DNA from: an uncultured Lachnospiraceae bacterium
Lineage (GTDB): Bacteria > Bacillota > Clostridia > Lachnospirales > Lachnospiraceae
NCBI GenBank assembly: GCA_910589385.1
Contig: CAJUTU010000007.1
Coordinates: forward strand, 55,667-119,666
Reading direction: 5' to 3'
DNA: 64,000 nt
Made by a program: the position numbers and the translations under genes
Shown: positions 59,508 through 64,000 of the stretch, in pieces
Layout: each line of letters opens with the position of its first letter
Numbering within the stretch: position 1 is the stretch's first letter
Notes under the pieces: generated by a model
What the model was told of the DNA's origin: nothing
Seen by the model: only the letters and a program-made list of their open reading frames with translations
Database searches by the model: none

Positions 59508-59795
59508 TCAATCTTTCAAAGGCGTGGTTCCTGCGCTTATGATATCCATTACGTCAAATAATCTGTCGTCCTCATGCAGTTTTTCCGACTGTTCGCGGGA
59601 CAATTCGTAAAAGCTGGCATATCGGTTTCCGTTCAGCCCGGCAGCCTGCTCAATACGCAGGGACTGCAGGATACCGATGGACTGGCCGACCACCGTAGTC
59701 ATGACCGTAGACATGGTCACAGCAATCAGAATGAGCACGGCTGTGACTTTCTGTGCTTTTAATTCTTTCCAAGAAAGGTTCCAATATGATCTCAT
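59508..59795 (-). pseudogene. FtsX/MacB-type ABC permease, N-terminal part
   Basis: A 95-residue frame begins MRSYWNLSWKELKAQKVTAVLILIAVTMSTVMTTVVGQSIGIL, the cytoplasmic start and first helix of an FtsX-like permease, and continues into the extracytoplasmic domain (RYASFYELSREQSEKLHEDD) before stopping at ...TTPLKD. The stop lies at the deletion junction to the C-terminal part. Its start overlaps the ATPase stop (ATGA), as expected for the intact operon. Ribosome binding site GGAGG lies 12 bases upstream. Confidence 0.75.
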
Positions 59796-60466
59796 CCTGC
59801 CGTCACCTCCGAAAGTTCCCCGTCAATAATCGTAAAACGACGGTCCGCCATCTTTGCTATACGTGGGTCATGGGTGATCACAACAAGCGTCTTCTTCATT
59901 TTCTCCCGGATACCGCACAGCATTTCCATCACTTCGCCGCCGCTCTTGCTGTCTAAGTTTCCGGTGGGCTCGTCGGCAAAAATAATATCCGGCCTGGCAA
60001 TCAGTGCCCGGGCGATTGCCACGCGCTGCTGCTGGCCGCCGGACAGCTCATGCGGCAGATGGGTAAGCCTGCTCTCCAGCCCTAAAAAGGATGTGATTTC
60101 CTGCAAATAGGCTTCATCCGGCTGCTGCCTGTCGAGCAGAAGAGGCATGATGATATTTTCCCTTGCGGAAAGCACCGGGAGCAGGTTGAACTGCTGGAAA
60201 ATGAACCCGATCTTCCGGCGGCGAAAAGCGGACAGTTCTTTGTCACTGCCATGATGGATGTCTGTATCTCCATACAGCACACTTCCCGAGGTCGGGGCAT
60301 CCAGGCCGCTGATGATATGAAGCAGGGTGCTCTTTCCACTTCCGGAAGGCCCCATGATGGAAATGAAATCACCTGCATAGATGGTCATGCTGGCAGAATG
60401 GAGTGCGGTGACCTTATTTTCACCTGCGCCATAGATTTTTGAAATGTCTTTCACTTGAATCTCCAT
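59792..60466 (-). CDS. ABC transporter ATP-binding protein (MacB/LolD type)
   Basis: A complete 224-residue ATPase: Walker A GPSGSGKSTL near residue 43, Q-loop FIFQQFNLLPVLSARENI, signature LSGGQQQRVAIARAL, Walker B DIIFADEPTGNLD, switch His in VVITHDPRIAKMADR. This is the LolD/MacB subfamily that pairs with FtsX-like permeases. Its permease partner is broken, so no transport complex can form from this locus. AAAGGAG precedes the ATG. The promoter and a strong leader hairpin are at 60500-60594. Confidence 0.92.
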   Translation of the reverse strand: MEIQVKDISKIYGAGENKVTALHSASMTIYAGDFISIMGPSGSGKSTLLHIISGLDAPTSGSVLYGDTDIHHGSDKELSAFRRRKIGFIFQQFNLLPVLSARENIIMPLLLDRQQPDEAYLQEITSFLGLESRLTHLPHELSGGQQQRVAIARALIARPDIIFADEPTGNLDSKSGGEVMEMLCGIREKMKKTLVVITHDPRIAKMADRRFTIIDGELSEVTAG

Positions 60467-60499
60467 AAAAATACTCTCCTTTCATTCCAAATGCATCCT

Positions 60500-60594
60500 C
60501 AGAAAGCGCATCCCCCGGATTTCGGGGGGGGAACTTTCTGGGATCCTCTGGTGATAAGGAGAGTATAAAAGAGAAATCTCAAGAAAAACTCAAG
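60500..60594 (-). promoter_or_regulatory. ABC operon promoter with response-regulator repeats and leader hairpin
   Basis: Minus-strand CTTGAG occurs twice (complements of 60589-60594 and 60578-60583) with an 11-base period, a direct repeat typical of OmpR-type regulator sites. TATACT (complement of 60562-60567) follows as -10 box. The leader then holds a long stem-loop: CAGAAAG (60500-60506) with CTTTCTG (60534-60540), enclosing CCCCCG (60512-60517) with CGGGGG (60523-60528). Confidence 0.55.
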
Positions 60595-60621
60595 ATTGGT
60601 TTATCTCGTACTTTTATGATA

Positions 60622-61668
60622 TCAAAAGGCATTTTTCGTATAAAGCCTTAAAACCGCCGTAGCTTTCGCTCCTGTAGGAAGGTTTTCCATTTTAAGTGTA
60701 CCGCCGTGTTTTTGGCAGAGAAGCTCGCAGATATACAGCCCCATACCGAAATGGGCCGCCTCTTCCCCACATTTTTGGAATGGCTGTATCCCGCTTTTCA
60801 AAAGCTTATCCGGAAAACCATTTCCGTCATCCGTCACTTCAAAAATCAGCGTCTCTGGCTGTATGGAAAGGGAAACAACCACACTCTGCTTTGCAAAGCG
60901 GAGCGCGTTGGACACAAGGTTTTCTGTAATTTCAAACAGTACGTTTTTGTCCAGCATGATATCTGATATTTCGCCAATACTACATGCGCTGCAAAACGAA
61001 AGCCGTTTCCCGCTGTCCGATTCCGCGAAGGAAAGGGCGTTTTCCAGTTCTTTAGCCAAAACCACAGGATCCACGGGCGCTTTCTTTAACTGCACCTGCT
61101 CTAAACGCTGGACATTGCTCATGGTCTCTACATACCGTTCGATCCGGCTTGTATAGTTCTCAATGCGGCTCAGGTTTTCTATCAGCGGTTCCGTCTGCCC
61201 CCACAGTTCAAGGTGGTTTTTTAAAAGCGACTGCCGCATCGTCTCAAAGGCGGAACAAAGCAGCCCCAGTTCGTCGCCTGTTTTCGCTTCTATCACAAAA
61301 TCCAGGTCATTATCCATGATCCTGTTTGCACCGTCTGTCAGGATCGCAAGTGGTTCTTTTAATTTCCAGCGGTAGAACATTGATGCAGTCGCCACCAGCG
61401 CAATGACAAAAAACAGGACAGGCAGCGCAATCTGGAGGAGAGAACATATATCGCCAATCCTGGCCGCATCTGCCGACGGTTTGGAAAACTCTGCTCTTTC
61501 TATCGAGTCTAAACTGACATTGAGAGTGACTCCTTGCGGCGCAATCGTTGTACTAAATTTTATACAAGCCCAAAAGACAAGTATCGAGAGCACCGCCGCA
61601 ATCAGGAGGTTGGTAAATGTCAATGTAAACAATGCCTTTTTCAGACTCATCTGTTTTATCCATTCCAT
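60622..61668 (-). CDS. sensor histidine kinase lacking the phosphoacceptor (H-box) segment
   Basis: A 348-residue membrane protein: helix ~11-35, short outer loop, helix ~70-95, HAMP-like region (LKEPLAILTDGANRIMDNDLDFVIEAKTGDELGLLCSAFETMRQSLLKNHLELWG), then an ATPase domain with N box (ITENLVSNALRFAK), G1 (VTDDGNGFPDKL) and G2 (HFGMGLYICELLCQKHGG). Between LELWGQTE and PLIENLSRIENYTSRIERYVETMSN the expected 'FSHDLRNP' H-box is absent; the frame is preserved. Without that histidine it cannot transmit by phosphorelay. The gene overlaps the response regulator stop by 13 bases, so the operon order is regulator, kinase, ABC genes. Confidence 0.82.
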   Translation of the reverse strand: MEWIKQMSLKKALFTLTFTNLLIAAVLSILVFWACIKFSTTIAPQGVTLNVSLDSIERAEFSKPSADAARIGDICSLLQIALPVLFFVIALVATASMFYRWKLKEPLAILTDGANRIMDNDLDFVIEAKTGDELGLLCSAFETMRQSLLKNHLELWGQTEPLIENLSRIENYTSRIERYVETMSNVQRLEQVQLKKAPVDPVVLAKELENALSFAESDSGKRLSFCSACSIGEISDIMLDKNVLFEITENLVSNALRFAKQSVVVSLSIQPETLIFEVTDDGNGFPDKLLKSGIQPFQKCGEEAAHFGMGLYICELLCQKHGGTLKMENLPTGAKATAVLRLYTKNAF

Positions 61669-62003
61669 TTATATCCTACCCCCCAGACTGTCTCTATATA
61701 GCTATGAAGCGATACGGCCGAAAACTTACTCCGTATCTTGCGGATATGCTCCATGACCGTATCGCTGCTGCCGCTGCCCTCCAGCCCCCATACGATATCG
61801 TAGATACGTTCCCGGTCAAAGACTTGTCCTGCATTGACGGAAAGCAGTTCTACAATATCAAACTCTTTCCGGGATAATGCGATTTCTGTCCCGTTGACGG
61901 ATACCTCCCGCTTGGAATAATCAATCACCATATCGGAGAAGAAACGCAGGACAGACTGTTCCTGTCTGCGGTTTTCCCTCCGCAGATGGGCGGATACTCT
62001 CAT
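61656..62003 (-). pseudogene. OmpR/PhoB-type response regulator, DNA-binding domain only
   Basis: From the ATG complementary to 62001-62003 the frame encodes MRVSAHLRRENRR, the linker that follows a receiver domain, and a full winged-helix effector domain (FFSDMVIDYSKREVSVNGTEIALSRKEFDIVELLSVNAGQVFDRERIYDIVWGLEGSGSSDTVMEHIRKIRSKF ... IETVWGVGYKW). The receiver domain with its phosphoacceptor Asp is missing; upstream sequence is unrelated and has no ribosome binding site. If produced, the 115-residue protein could still bind the repeats at 60578-60594 without phosphorylation control. Confidence 0.78.
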
Positions 62004-62070
62004 TACTGTGATTTCTATCAATTAATTCCTAAATTTTATTGCACCAAATTTTCGAGCCTTCTTTTCACCC

Positions 62071-62188
62071 TTGCTATTTTCTACATATTCCGGTATAGTA
62101 AAGTCAACAAATCCCGAAAGAGGTGAGCCTTTATGATATGTGCTGCAGCAGCTCCATGCAAAGTCTTTTAGGGCAGGACTGCATGGAG
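62071..62188 (+). promoter_or_regulatory. promoter and attenuator-like leader of the MFS gene
   Basis: TTGCTA (62071-62076) and TATAGT (62094-62099) are 17 bases apart. The leader (~160 nt) contains GAGGTGA, a short reading frame (62133-62171), and a 9-bp stem CTCCATGCA (62152-62160) / TGCATGGAG (62180-62188) whose left arm lies inside the short frame. A ribosome stalled in the frame would melt the stem. This is the layout of drug-inducible leader peptides ahead of resistance genes. Confidence 0.5.
62133..62171 (+). CDS. predicted 12-residue leader peptide (MICAAAAPCKVF)
   Basis: ATG at 62133 follows GAGGTGA by six bases, and TAG closes the frame at 62169-62171. The peptide is hydrophobic with a run of four alanines and a proline. 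It precedes the MFS exporter by 96 bases, and its last codons overlap the left arm of a 9-bp hairpin. Translation is inferred from the ribosome binding site and the arrangement only. Confidence 0.4.
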   Translation: MICAAAAPCKVF

Positions 62189-62267
62189 TAGGATGACTGC
62201 TCTGAGGCTTTGCAGATATCAAAAGTAATGTATCCATAAATTACCTATTTGATAAGGAGCAAAGTCT

Positions 62268-63416
62268 ATGAAAAATTTTATACATACAATACAGGAATTG
62301 AAAACTTTTTTACTGCTATGGATCACCCAGTCCTTTTCCGGCCTTGGCAGCGCCATGACAAGCTATGCCCTGGTCATCTGGTCCTATTCGCAGAGAAGGT
62401 CGGCCCTGATGACAGCACTTTTGATGGTGAGTTCTTATGCGCCCTATGTGCTGCTCAGTATTTTCGCCGGGGCGCTCAGTGACAAATGGAACAAGAAGCT
62501 TACCATGCTGGTATGTGATTCCATAGCTGCGCTGACCACCATCGTCATGCTGCTGTTACTGCGAAATGGCGATCTGCAGATCTGGCATCTTTATGTGATC
62601 AATGGGATCAACGGCCTGATGAATACGGTGCAGCAGCCTGCTTCGGAAGTCGCTGTCACGAGAGTCCTTCCAAAGAAATATTATCAGCGGGTCGGTGGAT
62701 TGAAATATTTTTCCAGTTCCCTGAATTCTGTCATGACTCCGGTCATTGCCACGGCAGTTTTAGGAATTGCAGGCATGGAAATGGTCGTGGCGTTTGACTT
62801 ATTTACGTTCGCCGCCGCATTTTTGGTGCTGGCATTCAAAATCAGGATCCCGGAAAGCAACGGTCAGGCCGAAGCACAGGAAACACTGCTGGTTTCTGCC
62901 AAAAAGGGCATCCATTACTTGAAAAAGGAGCAGGGGATTTTTCATCTGATCCTGTTCCTGTCCGCGATCAATCTGGTGGCATCCATTTACGATGCGGCAT
63001 TTCCAGCAATGATGCTTTCCCGGAATGGGGGCAGCGAAAAGGTGCTCGGCCTGGTAAATGCGGTGATTGGGATTACTACATTTTCAGGAAGTATATTGGC
63101 TTCTTTTATGAAAGCGCCGAAAAGCCGTGTCAGAGTGATCTGCAACTGCCTGCTGTTTTCCATGAGCACGGAAAATTTTCTGCTGGCATTCGGGCGGACG
63201 CCTTTTGTCTGGTGCCTGGGAGGATTTCTTGTGGATCAGTTGTTTGAACCAATCATGGCTGTCCAGGAAAAGGGAAGCCTCCTTGTGAAGATGTTCGGAA
63301 GCGGAAAAGGTTCCGGGGCGGCATTTTTGTTTTTTGTCATTGCCTTTGCCGGGATCGGGGTTTTTCTGTATTTCCGGCGTGATCGATATATATGGGGATT
63401 GGAAGGAGAAAGATAA
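62268..63416 (+). CDS. MFS exporter (Mef/MFS_3-like) with an in-frame internal deletion
   Basis: A 382-residue membrane protein. LLLWITQSFSGLGSAMTSYALVIWSY, PYVLLSIFAGALSDKWNKKLTMLVCD (motif A) and QQPASEVAVTRVLPKKYYQRVGGLKYF are typical of the MefA-like drug exporter branch. Near residue 322 FGRTPFVWC runs straight into LGGFLVDQLFEPIM. In relatives about 45 residues including the 'GRVFS.RN..Q....P.G' helix lie in between, so one or two helices are missing while the frame is kept. Function is doubtful. AAGGAGC precedes the ATG. It is divergent from the ABC/two-component operon. Confidence 0.8.
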   Translation: MKNFIHTIQELKTFLLLWITQSFSGLGSAMTSYALVIWSYSQRRSALMTALLMVSSYAPYVLLSIFAGALSDKWNKKLTMLVCDSIAALTTIVMLLLLRNGDLQIWHLYVINGINGLMNTVQQPASEVAVTRVLPKKYYQRVGGLKYFSSSLNSVMTPVIATAVLGIAGMEMVVAFDLFTFAAAFLVLAFKIRIPESNGQAEAQETLLVSAKKGIHYLKKEQGIFHLILFLSAINLVASIYDAAFPAMMLSRNGGSEKVLGLVNAVIGITTFSGSILASFMKAPKSRVRVICNCLLFSMSTENFLLAFGRTPFVWCLGGFLVDQLFEPIMAVQEKGSLLVKMFGSGKGSGAAFLFFVIAFAGIGVFLYFRRDRYIWGLEGER

Positions 63417-63493
63417 GCCATATGTTTTTCCATATAGCCTTTAGAATAACAATCGTATTAAAAATACCCGATTTCCTATAGGAGGTGGTTATC

Positions 63494-63961
63494 ATGGGAA
63501 TTTACCTGAATCCGGGCAATGAAGGGTTTCGGGAATCCATCCGGTCCAGGATCTATGTAGACAAAACAGGGCTGATCGCGTGTACAAATGAACTGATCTG
63601 TACAAAAGAAAAATTCATCTGCGTGAGCAGGCCCCGGCGTTTTGGAAAATCCATGGCTCTTGAAATGCTTGCCGCTTACTATAGCTGCGGCTGCGACTCA
63701 CGTGAACTATTTTCGGGACTGGCTATAGAACGTGACACTGGCTTTCTGGAACATCTGAATAAGTACGATGTGATTTTTTTAAATATACAGCAGTTTCTGA
63801 TCGAATCAAAGCAGGAGAAAGTAACTGACTATCTGGAACGGCAGGTGTTAGAAGAACTTTATGAGGACTACGGAGATTTTTTTAAGAGCCCTGTCTCCGG
63901 AATGGCTGGCGCATTAAGAAAGCTTTATGCAAAAACAGGCAAGAAATTTATTTGGTGTTAG
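63494..63961 (+). pseudogene. AAA-ATPase/DUF1703-type gene, truncated after the Walker A domain
   Basis: The frame encodes MGIYLNPGNEGFRESIRSRIYVDKTGLI, then SRPRRFGKSMALEMLAAYYS (Walker A with Lys) and LIESKQEKVTDYLERQVLEELYEDYGD, the usual start of the AAA-ATPase-like proteins with a C-terminal PD-(D/E)XK nuclease. It stops after GKKFIWC at TAG, exactly where the family continues with the Walker B 'ii.iDE.D'. A normal protein has about 550 residues. GGAGG is eight bases before the ATG. Further decayed sequence may lie beyond the window edge. Confidence 0.8.
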
Positions 63962-64000
63962 TTACAAAATGGGTCGATAGACATACTATCCCTATATAAT

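Noticed and set aside
62022..62237. 71-codon minus-strand frame between the response regulator and MFS genes
   Set aside because: It is antisense to the leader peptide and attenuator-like hairpin of the MFS gene and contains no motif; treated as chance.
1..64000. CRISPR arrays, tRNA or rRNA genes, prophage or complete insertion sequences
   Set aside because: No regularly spaced repeats, cloverleaf with CCA-type end, rRNA stretch, transposase or phage structural gene could be recognised on either strand.

Overview
The window looks like chromosome of a low-to-mid GC gut Firmicute, most likely a Lachnospiraceae (Clostridium cluster XIVa) relative. Grounds: strong AGGAGG-type ribosome binding sites, TTGACA/TATAAT promoters, YesM/YesN-type two-component regulators, many MATE exporters, GH78 plus GPH-symporter sugar genes, a HemC-CobA-HemD fusion of clostridial type and a holin-like type I toxin. 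No rRNA, tRNA, CRISPR array, intact transposase or prophage was seen. The species call is inference.

Layout. 1-5.5 kb (minus strand): partial YczE-like membrane protein, DAHP synthase, MATE exporter, VOC protein, GH78-like hydrolase, Nudix hydrolase. 5.6-6.0 kb: a compact type I toxin-antitoxin locus with a 38-residue holin-like toxin on the minus strand and a convergent antisense RNA on the plus strand. 6.1-11.9 kb: an AT-rich, probably transferred block (nitrilase, two MerR regulators, TetR plus alpha/beta hydrolase, remnant of an ABC exporter). 12-16 kb: MarR-MATE-lipoprotein-GNAT operon and a TetR gene facing a broken SDR gene. 16.5-23 kb: dead YesM kinase with an intact YesN regulator, CMD protein, DUF3737 protein, MATE/LysR pair. 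24-28.8 kb: decayed genes (multicopper oxidase, ApbE, LysR, EamA) with two copies of a ~70-bp promoter/operator cassette. 29-36 kb: AzlCD, HD hydrolase, XRE/DUF6442 pair, AAA-ATPase/nuclease, MATE. 36-44.9 kb: GH78, GPH symporter, AraC and glycerate kinase (a glycoside-use unit), then MATE with a GyrI-type AraC regulator. 45-58.3 kb: tetrapyrrole genes (hemA, hemC-cobA-hemD, hemB, hemL) around a sulfur/redox cluster (YeiH exporter, siroheme/Fe-S reductase, CoA-disulfide-reductase-like protein, divergent LysR). 58.5-64 kb: ABC exporter with its two-component system, an MFS exporter with a leader peptide, and a truncated AAA-ATPase.

The tetrapyrrole genes should make uroporphyrinogen III and precorrin-2, feeding the siroheme needed by the neighbouring sulfite/nitrite-reductase-like protein; LysR and YeiH suggest a sulfite-responsive module. 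The enzyme that turns precorrin-2 into siroheme is not in the window.

The most striking general trait is decay by internal deletion. At least a dozen genes keep recognisable ends but have lost a middle or an end (MerR/ABC, SDR, YesM kinase, multicopper oxidase, ApbE, LysR, EamA, HxlR, an AAA-ATPase, FtsX permease, histidine kinase, response regulator, MFS, a second AAA-ATPase), and several of these deletions are in frame. In the 58.5-62 kb signalling/export module each of three functional partners has lost the part it needs. All family assignments come from reading the translations by eye; no database search was run.
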